This document shows positions 50,201 to 62,954 of a stretch of DNA of 64,000 bases, in pieces; positions within the stretch are counted from its first letter, which is position 1, and the number at the start of each line of letters is the position of its first letter. The DNA lies in the NCBI RefSeq assembly GCF_025698545.1, contig NC_068576.1, forward strand, positions 53,850,390-53,914,389, written 5' to 3'. The notes beneath the pieces are model-generated. The model saw only the letters and a program-made list of their open reading frames with translations, did not search any database and was not told the origin of the DNA. The position numbers and the translations under genes were made by a program. The stretch is from Gossypium raimondii (lineage: Eukaryota; Streptophyta; Magnoliopsida; Malvales; Malvaceae).

Positions 50201-51419
50201 GAAGATGAAGATGTTTTTTATTACTGTTGGGAAGTGGGAAGTGACAAAGTGTGATGAAGTCAGATAGTGAGTGAGTGAGCGAGTGAGGCTTGGGGTAGTT
50301 GCTATCGTGCACCAGGGGTCACAAGAAAGGATGACGCGGGCATTGGGGTAGGCGGGTGCGGGGGGGTTAGGGTAAGAGTTAAAGTAGGCAAGCGGCGGAG
50401 AAAGCTTGTTCGTAGGACCACCTGCTTTTAACGGACAAAAATTAAAGCTCTTTGCTCTCCTTCTGTGCTTTGCTCTTTTCCCATTCTCATTCTCCCGCGC
50501 GTGCTTTTTCCTTTCCTTTCATTACTTGGCTAATACCCTCTTAAGCCTTTATTTTTGGCTATATATGCCGTATTGACTTCCATACTTCAGAAATGGGGAA
50601 TTGAAGGTGGATTCTGGTTAACCCCTTAATTTTTTTAATTATTTTTTCCTTAAGTATTTGCATTTAAAACACCGTTTTTCTTCGTAAAAATGGACAAATG
50701 AAAGTTGACGTAAAAAAACGTGATAGGGTGTGTCAATTTCAATACAAATTCCATGTCAAGCATATATTGCCGATGGCCTTTTTTTATTAAATAAGAAAAT
50801 TATGCGATTTTTTAGATGTTGGTTGTAGGCTTGGAGCTACTTCAAATTTAGTTATTAATAGATTAATGACAGAAAATGACTAGAAAATGAAACATTTTGA
50901 ATATTATTGCTTGTCAATTAAGAAATTTGTGGCTAATTGAGTAAATATTCAAATAATGCAAATATATTTTAACAAGTGATTAGAAGAAGTGAATGTGGAT
51001 TTTTTAAGGTATTTATAATAAATTCAAATTCTGAAGTTTACATTGTTGACATGCTTTACGTAAATCGACCCTTGATCCAAATAAAATTATATTTAGACCG
51101 TAAAATGGATAAGAACACGTATGATTGTGATTATAAAAAATACAAAACCTAAGAAAAAATCTCCTCTATAAAACTCTATTTTTTTGTTTAAATAACGACT
51201 CTAGAAAAAAATATTATTATTAGAACTCAGGAGTCATGAGATTAATTCAATTGCGACTTTATTAAAACTCATTATTTTGTAAATTAATAAACTATAAAAT
51301 TCTAAATTTTTTTAAAGAAATAACAACTCTAGAAAAATATCTCTATACTATTATTAACAGTGGTGACACTAATTCAATTGCGGCATTATTAAAAATCCGT
51401 TATTTTATAAAACAATAAG
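47221..51419. other. Long spacer without a recognised gene
   Basis: The stretch is mostly AT-rich. About 48710-48860 reads on the minus strand as a sequence containing GGGTCAAATCTTG, a weak B-box-like element. (AC)n lies at about 49781-49792. About 50300-50520 is G-rich and then C/T-rich and resembles a promoter or leader, but no coding exon follows. Open frames of 70-100 codons here show no known domain. Confidence 0.35.
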
Positions 51420-51916
51420 GATAAATGTACATTTTGGTACTTGAACTTGGCTTTAAAATTCAAATCGGCACTTAAGGTTTTTTGGGTCCAATTAGATACC
51501 TAAACTTGGCCTCAATGTTCAATTTTGTACCTAAACATTTTTTATCCAATTAGGTACTTGAACTTCATTTTTTTGTTCAATTTGGTACCTGAAACTTGGA
51601 TATATAGTACAATTTGGTTCGAATAACTAAGTATTAATTTGGACCAAAAAGCTAATTTCAAGTACTTGATCTTGTGGTACATGAATTTAGTTTCATAGTT
51701 CAAATTGGTCCAAATAACTGAGTACTAATTTGGACCAAAAAGCCAAGTTCAAGTACCGAGTTGAACCAAGAAGTCAAGCTCGGGTACCTAATTGGACCAA
51801 AATAAACTTTAGGTACAAAATTAAACCCTAAATCCAAATTTAAGTATCTAATAGAATAAAAAAAACTTAAGTACCAAATTAAACTGTGAAATCAAGCTTA
51901 GATACCAAAATGTATA
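51420..51916. mobile_element. Foldback MITE-like element, ~500 bp
   Basis: The left end AAATGTACATTTTGGTACTTG is matched in inverted sense by the right end (AGATACCAAAATGTATATTT). The interior is a series of related phrases, GGTACYTGAACTTG / CAAGTTCAAGTACC and CCAATTAGGTACC / GGTACCTAATTGG, in both orientations, so the whole element could fold on itself many times. Confidence 0.75.
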
Positions 51917-53014
51917 TTTACTCAAATAACAAATATTAATTCAAGAATATTTTATTTTTATAAAATATAATAATAAAGTTTGAACATAAAACGCTATTTT
52001 TTTTATAATTTTAAATAAACAATTTAAATTAAAACCGGTTATTATATAGTTTTTACATTAAATGGAGTAAGAAAAATGGAAATGTTGAAAGGTGGTGAGG
52101 GCGGTGCGCGTGGATTGATAAAATAAACAAGGAAAATAAGGAGAAAAAAATGAAAAAGATGCGGTCCCATTCCATTGGCAATGGACTGTACATTAATAGA
52201 GCCATTAATTAGAATTAGAATTGAATTGGTGCAAACATTTGGACCACACCTCTTCTCTCCCTCTTTTACACTCCATAGCTACCTTATTTTGGGAACACTT
52301 TTCCACATTTCAAGTGCTCCATTTAACACCATCCACTCCAATCCAAAATGGGAACCCAGTTTTTTCAAGGAACAAAATTATTATTTTACATATTAAAAAT
52401 TAACTTTTAAAAAAAAATATATAATCAAAATTCTAATCAAAATGTATGTTGGTTCACAACAGCTGCACCCCACCCTCCCCCATAAAAGGAAGCCTACAAA
52501 AACTCTGGATTTAACTCTACTTAAAGGAATTATTAATTTTTTTCTGGGATTCCTGCCCCCTACGAGGGTCTCCATTTGCATTAAAGTCTTTCCTGCAATT
52601 AATTGGTTTTGTTAAAAGATGAAAATGAAGAGGTCATGTGGCGGCTTTAAGGTTAAATATTTTCACCAATAGTATTTTTTAAGTGTATTTCTTTATTCAT
52701 GATTACAAGGTATATATTATTTGTTGGTTATGAAATAATTGAGGGGGAGGTTTATTTTCATAGTAGGATGTCTATTTTGGATGTATTTTTTTACATCCAT
52801 AATGCATTGACCCACTTGAGCTAGAGAGAGATAAAGCACAGGGAAGAAAGAGGAAAAGAGAAAGAGAATTAAGAATATATGAGATAAATGAGAAACTATG
52901 ATAATGGCTATATGGACGGGTCATCATCACCTCTATATCTGAGCTTCCATTTCTAAACAATATATATATACACACATATACTTCTATGATCTTTCTTCCT
53001 AGGTTTGTATTTTC
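51917..53014. other. Upstream region of BEL1
   Basis: This is the presumed promoter region. A TATATATATAC box lies at about 52960-52972, and a C/T-rich region follows at 52985-53200 that probably forms the first leader exon. No transcription-factor site is asserted. Confidence 0.4.
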
Positions 53015-53169
53015 ATGGCAGACTATGTTGGCCTTCTAACACAACAAAGTTTGAGATGAGCAGCTCTTTGGCAGTTACCTCTTCTCTTCACCATCATCAT
53101 CAGCTCTTTCTTTGTTCTTGTGCTCATCATCAATCCTTCCCACTAAGAAAAAGTCTTTATTCTTGTTGA
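53015..53169 (+). promoter_or_regulatory. Two upstream ORFs in the presumed BEL1 leader
   Basis: ATG at 53015 opens a 14-codon frame (MADYVGLLTQQSLR) ending with TGA at 53057-53059. This overlaps in ATGA fashion the ATG at 53056, which opens a 37-codon frame (MSSSLAVTSS... with four His in a row) ending at 53169. Both stop before a probable leader intron. If the transcript starts upstream of 53015, they could reduce translation of the main frame. That is inference. Confidence 0.4.
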
Positions 53170-53210
53170 TTCTTTAACAACATATTAGTTTCAACTTGTT
53201 CCTATAACTG

Positions 53211-53473
53211 GTAAGGTCTCCCTTTTATCTCTCTTACATTAAGTTTGGCCTAAAAGAAGAAAAGAAATGAAAAACCAAAGTTTTCTCTTTTTGTTTATCT
53301 TCTGTATGATCAAAAGGGTACTTTTTTTAAAAAAAGTCTCATAAATTTTTTATTTTGTTTTACAAACACTGATCTTTTGTTTTACCCAGCTAACTCTGAG
53401 AGCTTTTAATTGTTGGGTTTTTATGGCTTCCCTTTATTCTTGGAGTGAATCTTGATGGAATTATTAGTTGCAG
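53211..53473 (+). other. Probable 5' leader intron of BEL1
   Basis: The donor CTG|GTAAGGT at 53211 and the acceptor TTAGTTGCAG at 53464-53473 define a 263 bp candidate intron. Removing it also removes ATGs at 53267 and 53456. The remaining stretch 53474-53580 contains no ATG before the main start, which supports splicing here. Confidence 0.5.
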
Positions 53474-53580
53474 AATCAGCATCAACTTTTGATCAGTATC
53501 TCAGAAGCTGGTGGGCAAGACAAGTATACACAAAGGACCAAAAAGAAGATTAAAAGAAAAAGAAAGAAAAACTGGTTTTC

Positions 53581-56066
53581 ATGGCTAGAGAATCGTGTGA
53601 AGATAAATCAAGGAATATTGTGTCATCCACTGGATTTTGCTACTCAGAAGTTTCATCTGGTAACTCAACCATGCAAACCCATCTGGTGAATCAGATCCAA
53701 GGCTTTGAATCCAACCCAGAGATCTTCAACTTAACAACAGGCATGGAGATGATAGGGTTTGCCAAGAACCTACAGCAACAACAAGGTGACACCAACAACA
53801 TGATCATGTGGAAAGGGTTCTTCAACAAACATGGAAACAACCCAGGAGCAGCAGGCCCTTCTTCTCCTTCTTCTTCCAAGCCAATCAATGAGTCAACCAC
53901 TGATTTCTATCAACATGAATTCCACAAACCTGAGTTCACAACTGGGATATCTGAAACCAGTACTGGGAATCTAATAGTTGGATCTGAATCAGCTCCATGG
54001 CAAGAAAACAGGTTGCTTGTTGATGATTCTTCTTTTAGGTGTGTGTTCCCTTGTGAAGGGAACGAGAGACCAAGTCAAGGTCTTTCGCTCTCTCTTTCAT
54101 CAAGTAATCCTACTAGTATCGGGTTACAGTCTTTTGAACTAAGACAAACAAGCCATAGTAACCATGATGACCAGCCAGATGATATGAGGTTTATTGGTTC
54201 AAGTTCAAGAGATGGGTTCTTTGGAAAGCCGGCAATTGTTCAACAACATGAAGGTCAGTTCCAAATAAGGGGTTCCAGGTACTTGAATGCTGCTCAAGAA
54301 CTTTTGAATGAATTTTGCAGCTTGGGAACAAAGCAATTGGATACATCAAAGCAAAAGCAAACCCAAAAGACCACCAAACAGTGGGATGATGATGATGGAG
54401 GAGCTAGCTCTTCAAGGAAGCAATCACTATATTCCCTCGATTTCACTGAGTTACAGAGAAGAAAAACCAAGATGCTTTCAATGCTGGAAGAGGTATGTTA
54501 TATGTGTATTACGTTTTCAACTTTCAGATCCTCAAAGAAATTTTTACTTTGTGGTTGATTTGAAGGAGAACTAATTCAGCATCATGGGACCTCCCCATAA
54601 ATGCCCACATCGTGACAATTCTTGCTTTTCATTTTACTTTCTATTCCTTATCTTTTTTATTTCATGTCAGCTTATGTTTTTCATCTGCCTATATATATTA
54701 CATGTACGAAACATAAAATTTCAACTCATCATTTTCACTCCTATCCCTTTCCTCTCTTTCTCTTGTTAGGTGGACAGAAGATATAAGATCTACTGTGATC
54801 AAATGAAAGCCGTAGTATCATCGTTCGAAGCAGTGGCTGGTACTGGGGCAGCATCAGTGTATTCAGCTTTAGCCTCTAAAGCCATGTCAAGACATTTTAG
54901 ATGCCTAAGAGATGGGATTGTGAGTCAGATTCAAGCTACAAGGAAAGCCATGGGAGAAAAAGACACAGTTGCACCAGGCACAACGAAAGGCGAAACACCA
55001 AGGCTAAGAATACTCGACCAAGCTTTAAGGCAACAAAGGGCATTTCAACAGATGAGCATGATGGAGAGTCATCCGTGGAGACCCCAAAGAGGCTTACCAG
55101 AAAGATCTGTTTCAGTTCTTCGAGCTTGGCTGTTTGAACATTTCCTTCACCCGTAAATATCTCTCATCACACACTATTTTTATACGTAAAATACAAAGTA
55201 GATTTTGTGAAAGAACCAACGTTTTCTACAAAGTAAAAAACAAAACAAAAAACTCTTGCAGTCGTTTTACAGTACTGCAGGTTTAAATCATTTTTTTGCT
55301 TGCAAAAGCAATGCACAGTCTTTGTTAGTTTCTACCCATCACCATTCAGATTCTCACATGTTCAATCATTTAGCATTTCTTTCGCTTCCCTTATAGATTT
55401 GTTTTAGTCAGCTTCTCTATGTTATTTTTATCATATGGATTTGATTCTGTTAGTATAAATATATATATATATACACACCTGTAGGACCCATGTTTCCCTC
55501 ACAAACAAGTTACCCCATAAGTTCCATCCATGGCGGCAAATGTTTCAAATACGTACTAACTCTGCATTTTCATGAATAAAAAAACTTTCGCAGGTACCCT
55601 AGCGATGTTGATAAACATATCTTAGCCCGCCAAACCGGCCTCTCAAGAAGCCAGGCATGTCCACATCCCTCTCTATATTTTATTTATATCCTCAATGGAC
55701 CATATCTTCTCTTAAGCTTATTATAATCACATGCGGTTATTGAATCTGTATCATACCAAAATATTATAGGTATCGAATTGGTTCATCAATGCCAGGGTGA
55801 GGCTATGGAAACCAATGGTGGAGGAAATGTACTTGGAAGAAACAAAGGAGCACGAAAACAACATGGTTTCCTCAGATAATGGAGGTACTGATGGTGGCGA
55901 TGATAATAACAATAATGACCGGTTAAATATTCCACTGGCTGATCAGAAACCCACCCCGGACCAGCTCGTTCGAGTTGACTCGGAGTGTCTATCTTCCATT
56001 ATCACTACTAACCCGGAAAAAAACGATGGGAAAAGTGGTACCAAAACCCTTGAAAACCAGCACTTG

Positions 56067-56098
<32 letters not shown>

Positions 56099-56432
56099 AC
56101 AACAAAGTTTCGGAACCTATGGTGCCACTGCCATGGAACTGGACTTCGCTTCCTACGGTGATCACACGGCGGGTGGTGGGGTACCTTATCATAACGCTAA
56201 TCAAAGCTTCAACGGTGGAGGAGGTGTGTCATTGACATTAGGGTTGCAACAACATGGTGGGAGTGGCGTGAGCTTAGCTTTCTCGCCTGCAACACAAACT
56301 TCACTTTTTTACCGTAGAGACCACATAGAAGATTGTCAGCCAGTTCAGTACTCACTTTTAGACAACGAGGGACAACATTTGCCTTACAGGAACTTGATGG
56401 GGGCACAATTGCTTCATGATTTGGCCGGATAG
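53581..56432 (+). CDS. BEL1: BEL1 homeodomain transcription factor (TALE class), 672 aa
   Basis: The coding exons are 53581-54492, 54770-55152, 55594-55654 and 55770-56432. Features in order are: N-terminal MARES and VNQIQGFE as in BEL1; [14 protein letters not shown] at about 167-180; the SKY box [18 protein letters not shown] at 232-249; the BELL domain from about 283 ([20 protein letters not shown]) through [16 protein letters not shown]; and the TALE homeodomain at about 404-466, with PYP at 432-434 and [12 protein letters not shown]. The C-terminus ([30 protein letters not shown]) is BEL1-specific rather than general BLH. BEL1 acts in the nucleus with KNOX partners and controls ovule integument identity in Arabidopsis. 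The third coding intron starts with GC, not GT (CAG|GCATGT at 55655). A ten-His run encoded by CAT/CAC repeats (about 56067-56096) lies in the tail. Confidence 0.96.
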
Positions 56433-58212
56433 CAAAGCAAAAGAAGGAAAAAAAAGGTCAAAATCGATCAGTTTGTTGGTGGGGTTCATTAGAGCTCTCA
56501 TCAAATGATGAAAATGGCAGTAGATAAAGTAGTTTAGAGGTGGCATATATAAATACTGAAATACATATATATATACATATTGCTACACTTTGTTCAACGG
56601 TAAGAACAAGTTTATTTAACCTGCAAAGGCTTAATTTGGGATATGCCAGTTCAATGCAAGGTTACACATATATATTTATTTTCCTCTTTTGAGTGGGAAT
56701 ATTATATGTTTTAATTTGCAGAAACTTTTAACCTTATTATTATCTGTTTGGTATCTTTCTTTGTGCCCAAAGCTTAAGTGATTGAATCGTTTGTGGTTCT
56801 TGTTTTTAAGTTGAAACTTTATCTAGATATTAATTATTTCCCCCCTTTTCTATGAAGACAAAGTGATTTAGGAACACAATTTGGTTGGGGGGTCCTTAGT
56901 TTTGGAGATTAAGACAATTCCATCCATAAGAATTATCGTTTCAAAGTGAAGTGGTCCCTAATTCATCCTCATGAAGATGATGTTTCATGTCCATAAGAAT
57001 TGCCTGCTTTATGATTTGTCAACTTTGGCATGGTTTATGCTTACTGCTTTTGCCAATGAAAAAGGTCCCTTTTTAGATATATAGTGTTGTGACTAAAAAA
57101 AGCCATTAGATTTTTCTCCTTTTTTCCAAGTTTTATGCATCGGTTGAACCACCAGTAAAATGGTAAAGAATTGGTATTCAGATTTGTTAAATACCATTTA
57201 TATGCAGTGGGTATTAATGTTAAAATAGAGAAACCAATTGAAATACAAGTGTTCCAATGACTCAATCGAATCAAATATTATTTATTTATTTATTTATTTA
57301 TTTTATAATTCATTTTAATTTCTTATGATATAAAAATAAATATATTGTTTTTATTTATTTATTTTTCATGTTACGATTTAAGATATTTATTGATTGGAAT
57401 TAATCTTATTTTATTTACATTCCACTTATTTCGATTTCATTATATATAGTATAATACTATACAAATCCAAAACAAGTAATACTTATTTCGATTTATTTTT
57501 CTAAATAAAAGGAATTCTAATATCTAATATTTATTAGAATTTTAGAAATAAAAAACTTTTAATTTGAAATTCTATTTATTCTAAATATAAATTCGAAATT
57601 ATAGAAATTTTTATTTTATATCTATTTATATAGCGAAAATAAGTTAAAAGTTTTCTTTAAAATCATTTTTAAAAAATATAAAATTATTGAATATTTTTAT
57701 TTATTTTGAAAATTTGTTTTCTAAAAATATTAATAAAAAATTTTCAAACTTCAATTAAATAATACTCGATGGTTATATAACAAAACACTTTTTATCAAAA
57801 TAAATCTAAAAATTCAATATGAAAACCCGAAACCAAATTAAATCAAATTGAATTATGAAGGATTATTATACCTTCCCACAATAACTATCATATTCACTTA
57901 ATTTGAAATAAACCCAAATTCCAATATCTATTTTAGTTATGGTCTACAATTCATAGCTAGATATCTAAAAAAGAGGAAGACGTTATTGCAAGAAGATTGT
58001 GCCCTAATAAGATGTACGACCCATTTATCTTCTTAATGTTGGCTTAAACAAAATAGGCAAAGTAATCTTAACTCTAAAAGAATGGGAGATTAACCCAGCA
58101 ATTAATGGATGCATTAAATCATCTTATACCTGACATAAATGCTCATTTAATTTAATTTTCTTCAAATTAAAGTGAGATACAAAAGAAAAATATACAAGGA
58201 TAAATTTAAATT
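56433..58212. other. 3' flank of BEL1 and AT-rich spacer
   Basis: 56433-56700 is the probable 3' UTR. A (TTTA)n run lies at about 57278-57305. No further gene was recognised. Confidence 0.4.
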
Positions 58213-58290
58213 TCATGTAATGGACTGATGGTTAAGAGTATTCACTGTCTTAAGTGTGATCTGAGTTCGAATCATACTAATCAACATATT
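58213..58290 (+). mobile_element. SINE-like copy, family B
   Basis: The A-box-like TGATGGTTAAGAG and B-box GAGTTCGAATCA are well preserved and about 35 bases apart. It matches 44354-44425 closely. A tRNA gene is excluded because no acceptor stem or anticodon arm can be folded. Confidence 0.65.
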
Positions 58291-58619
58291 ACATACTAAG
58301 AAAAATTACATATTAATATATAAAAAAGTGAAATATGTAAAGAAAATTGCATGCATGCCTAGTTTGCCTTTTCACATGAAGTCGACATACTAAGAAAAGC
58401 ATTATTCTTGGAATGCAAAAAAAAGGGCATTTATTGCTTTTCTTCTTTTACGCTCAAATGGTCATAGCTGTTGCTGGGTTTGTAAGTAAGGAATAAATAT
58501 TCTGGATTTTGGCATGCTTTTTTTAACTCTACATGTTCATCTCTAGAGCTGCAAAATTCTTTCGTTTATTAGAAAAACAACAACAAAGTATATATTTAAG
58601 ATACATATCATCTTGGCGT

Positions 58620-58788
58620 TTGAGTCTTAGCTCAATTAGTACAGACATTATTGCCAATACAGAAAGATATGGGTTCAAATGTGCTGAAGCACATTACCCT
58701 TCTAATTATGGGTTGGGGAGGAATTATGAGTAGTTCGTGTAAAAAAAAAACAGATATAATCAAAACCTATAATGAAATTATTAAGAAG
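58620..58788 (+). mobile_element. SINE-like copy, family A, best preserved
   Basis: The A-box-like TTAGCTCAATTAGTACAG and B box GGGTTCAAATGTG lie near the 5' end, followed by CTGAAGCACATTACCCTTCT and the body TTATGGGTTGGGGAGGAATT, then CAGATATAATCAAAACCTAT. The structure fits a tRNA-derived SINE. The copy at 1552-1727 aligns along its full length. Confidence 0.7.
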
Positions 58789-59269
58789 TATATATTATCT
58801 TATAGATCTGAATGAAAATAGAAATTATTATGTGTTATTATTATTTATTTCTAATTAAATTAAATTAATTAAAGAATATTGATGAGAAGTTGAAGAAAGA
58901 CTTGAAAATGTTTCTTTAGATTAATTCAAGAAGGTCATCAAAGATTAAAGTTTAAATTGTTGCTTCGCCTTCGTACATACATATAAAGCCATACGCTTAG
59001 AAGATTAATTATTTGAAGATACTTGAAAATTATCCTCCTATGGAATTCCAACAGTTAGATAAAAAAGGAAGTTCATGTCAACAAATTTTGTGGGAACTTA
59101 CAATAGCGTTAGCATTGATAGAGATTTTGTCCAATCACTAAAATTAAATATCTTCAAGTAGTATCTTAAGCCTAAAGCAATTGAGAGCTAAAAAAGTTTT
59201 GAGTAAAAATTTCTCAATCAATTCTACAACACTTGTCACATTATCTGCATAATCGAGCACACATGCTCA

Positions 59270-59870
59270 AGACAATGAAAAGACGAACGAATCATCGATT
59301 AAATCCATAGTTGGAGGAATTAAAATCTAAATTCCAAAGGCCTTTTCCCATCAACATGTGCTTACAAGGCATGAATTGGGGCTTGCAATACATTCTTCAA
59401 GATATCAGCCTAAAACCATTTGAAGAATTAGCCGCTCGAGCTCATGACATGGAATTAAACATGATAACTACTGCAAATTAAGAACCTCTTAACCAAATAA
59501 AAGAGGCAAAATTTTAATTGATAATGAAGATATTGATCACTTTATAGTTATCAATGTGAAATCAATTTCTACTCATGTCAATGGTACAACAAAATTCACA
59601 TTTAAGGAAAAGTAAGAAAATAAATATTTTTTTCCTTGGTGTCGATGTTCCAAACATGTTTGAAGAATTTTTTGAAGCCAGGTCAATTTGGTTGCCAAAA
59701 ATAAAGATCTTGTTTAGCCATCCTCTCAAAAAATGCTTTTTGTTGAAAGAGAAAATCATGAAATTTTATAACAAAGGGAAAATCAAGTTTGAAGAAAAGT
59801 AACATCAACCACGATGGTTTTGCAATCCAATGTGATGGATAGAAACATAAAATTCAACCCTTTTGATCCT
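59270..59870 (+). mobile_element. Gypsy-like retrotransposon gag fragment, decayed
   Basis: Plus-strand pieces in two frames match a plant retrotransposon Gag family: CLQGMNWGLQYILQDISLKP then FEELAARAHDMELNM (about 59380-59460), followed by FLGVDVPNMFEEFFEA (about 59635-59685) and HPLKKCFLLKEKIM (about 59720-59762). The second set lies in a 75-codon open frame at 59575-59802. Between them are stops and an apparent deletion. No Pol or LTR was recognised next to it. Confidence 0.6.
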
Positions 59871-62800
59871 ATTAATAGGATGTGACTTAATCTTTTAAAA
59901 TACGAGGGTACATAGGTAGTTTTGTTTTATTGTCAAGTTCAATCCAAATGAAAAAAAAATCTTGATGAATTTTGACATTGAATGTAAACCAAATTTCAAG
60001 ACTTAGTCTACTTTCTACACCCAACAAAACCCGTGTATGTGACTTCGAAGAGACATTTGTAAATGGAGAAATATTGGACCATTTAGAAGGCCTTGGAAGC
60101 ATAATCTTCCATATAAGATCAAATCTTAAAAATTCTTGGGTTAAAATTCTCCCCGATTCAATTGTGTCAATACGAAAAAGATAAAATACGATCTTTAATG
60201 TCAAGTCTAAAAGTCCCTTAAAGCAGAATCATCCATTTAACATCAAGTCTTGAAGATCTTTAGATTTAAACTTGTTTTCAAGATCAGATTATGATGACCC
60301 TTGAAGTGAATATCATTACTTAAAGATTAAGTATCTAAGAACCTTAAATCCAATCAAATCAAATTCACGAACAAGTATCTTGCCAAATCTATTTTTATGA
60401 TTAAGTCTTGACTTATAGCGACTCACATTTATCTAAGATTAAGTCTAAACAATCATGGAATCGAAACTCTATTAAAGAGAAAAATCAAAAGGTACTTTCA
60501 TGAACGAAAATTCTTTAATTCATTTAAAAATTGTAATCTTATTTTGAAGCGAAATTTCTCGAATGACAGATTGAAAAATGAAAAGCAGAGACTCCAATTT
60601 CAAATTTTGGGTGATAGAATCAAAATAATTTGGACCGTGCTTTGGAATAAATCCATGGGTAATCTGTTAATGTCACAATGCCAAAACATCCACTTTCAGC
60701 TCTCTCATGAAACAGTGAAAATGAAGATGTCATTAAGCGCAGACGTGGTTGAAGTTGATGGATTAGTGGCATTGCTAACATGTGTGTATATATGCACTAC
60801 TTCTTTTATTAAATTTATAACTCTCTTAATTATTTCATAAATATATTATGTGAATAAAAAATATTTAAAAGAACTTCTCTTTTAAATTAAATATAGAAGT
60901 AAGTAGTTTTTTTTATGTAAACAATTAAAAGACGTAAATACCTTATATAATATTTGTCGTTTGTTTAAATATTTTTACATTATCGATTAATTTATAATAA
61001 CAACTCAATTAAAGTTGTTACATGTCTCAGGTTTGATATGCTGTTTAAAGCATTATTTTCCCTTAACCAATATTTCTTTTCTACTTTAATATCTCAATTA
61101 TAGTTAAAAAGTTTGGCTGGCATATGACCCAATGCAGCACTTTTAGTCAATTAGAATGGCATTCATATATATAAATACTCGAAATTCAAAAATAAAGTTA
61201 TAAAATAATTTATAAATAAATATAATTATATATTTATAAAGTTATTGTTGACTTTAATTAGTCATTAACCAGCGTTGACCAATCGTTGGTTGGTGGTAAT
61301 CAAGTTTACCAAAAATTTAAGAATTTCTTTTAATTTTATATATATATATATATATTTTTTTGAAAAATTTATTTTTATAACATATGCTTATTTTATTTTC
61401 TTAATTTAACTATATTTCAATTTTTTAATTTTTAATTTTTATTTTTCAATATATATTTTCGTTTTAAAAATAATTTTAAAATAATTGCAATTTTCTAGAG
61501 TTTATGTACATATATTAATTTTTTTATATTTTATTGTAATTTTACAAAGTTTAACTACAAATTTTCAATTCTTTAGATTTTTTTGAATTTATTCTAAGAA
61601 TTTAACTAAAATTTTTATTTTTATAATTTCTCTAAAAAAACCATTTTTCCCGAATTTTTTTTAATTTTTTTAATTTATATATACATATTAACAAAGGAAG
61701 TCTTGTGTCGCTTTTCTCGAAGGCTAAAAGTGCTAAATGGCACTTCCTAATTCCACCACATGTCAAGACCTGCAAATTTAAGTACCAATCTAGGCCAACT
61801 TTAAGGGACAAATCATACTTTAAGCCGTATTTAAAATCGAAGCCCCAAAGAAAACAATCTTATATAGAGAGTAATTTTTTGACACGTGAATACCTTAAAT
61901 TATGTCACGTGCTATTTAATAAATGTAGTCTGTTTTGTTTAATTTATTTTTAATTTTCAAATAATAGTAAATCTAAATTGATTATGTTTTACATTTTTTT
62001 ATTATTTATCTTATGATAGCGTCTGTGCGATGAAAATAATCACTTTCTTAAAAGCTTAATCGGTTAGAAAGCAAGTTTAATGTTTGATATGTCACATTTT
62101 ATTTACTTTTCTTGAAATCTAACTTTCCCATGGACATGTCAAAGTGATTCCCATGATAAAATGTAGGAAAGTTACTTTCCCATGTAGATTAGAGAGTTAA
62201 AAATATTAAGACGAAATAAACCCTATTTTAATTAATACCCACAATCATATTCTAACCACATTTCATTAAAATCATAACATGACCAAATATTACTTATATA
62301 TTTTAATAAAAATTATTAAAGGCAATAAAATATTAACTACTTAACTTTTTAAATTTATAAGGCGGGGAGAGGGTTTATTTTTAAATTTTTTAGAATTTTT
62401 ATGGTTTTAATGATTTTTAAAAAATTTAATAAATTTTATAAATTATAATATTTAAATATTCAAAAACAATATATATATTTTATAATTTTAATAATTTTAA
62501 AAATTTTAAAATAAATTATTAGATTTCATTATGTGACACAATTTTGACATGTCACATGGCAAAGTTAACAACAAGTTAATAATATCAAAGGATGAGAGTT
62601 TAATTAATTGTTTAAATTCAATTGAGTGTTGTTTTCAATTTAAGATTCAATTGATTATTGAATTATTTTTAAGTGGCTTTTTATATAATAAATTAGAGAG
62701 TTCAATTATAATTAATTAGACTTGAGATGACTTTTAAAGTTTGTATAGAAGTTACTATCGAATTTTTATTCAAATCCTCCTATTTCATTAAATAATTTCC

Positions 62801-62954
62801 GATTTGGTATAATTAATTTCTTTTTTTGTTTTGATATGTGAAAATGAAACTTTTATAGTCTTGTATTTCATGATTTGCATACTTGTAAAAAAAAATATAC
62901 TAGCAACCATTTTTATAATGTTTTTGCTAGGAATTTTATTTTTTATACATGTAT
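59871..62954. other. AT-rich spacer
   Basis: 59871-60560 may still be retroelement-derived (CAAGTCTTGAAGATCTT-like phrases), but no protein match was seen. The open frame at 60544-60840 has no recognisable domain. (AT)n runs lie at about 61340-61356. The last ~1 kb is extremely AT-rich. Confidence 0.35.

Noticed and set aside
55989-56204. Minus-strand gene with a poly-Met run
   Set aside because: The Met run is the complement of the CAT/CAC repeat in BEL1; it is a shadow frame.
58213-58290. tRNA gene
   Set aside because: GTTCGAATC looks like a T-loop, but its stem does not pair and there is no anticodon arm. A second copy exists at 44354.
58620-58788. tRNA gene
   Set aside because: A- and B-box-like motifs are present, but there is no foldable acceptor stem or anticodon loop, and a long non-tRNA body follows. 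The SINE reading fits better.
60544-60840. Gene for the 98-codon frame
   Set aside because: No recognisable domain, and flanked by AT-rich repeat-derived DNA. It is probably chance or old retroelement sequence.
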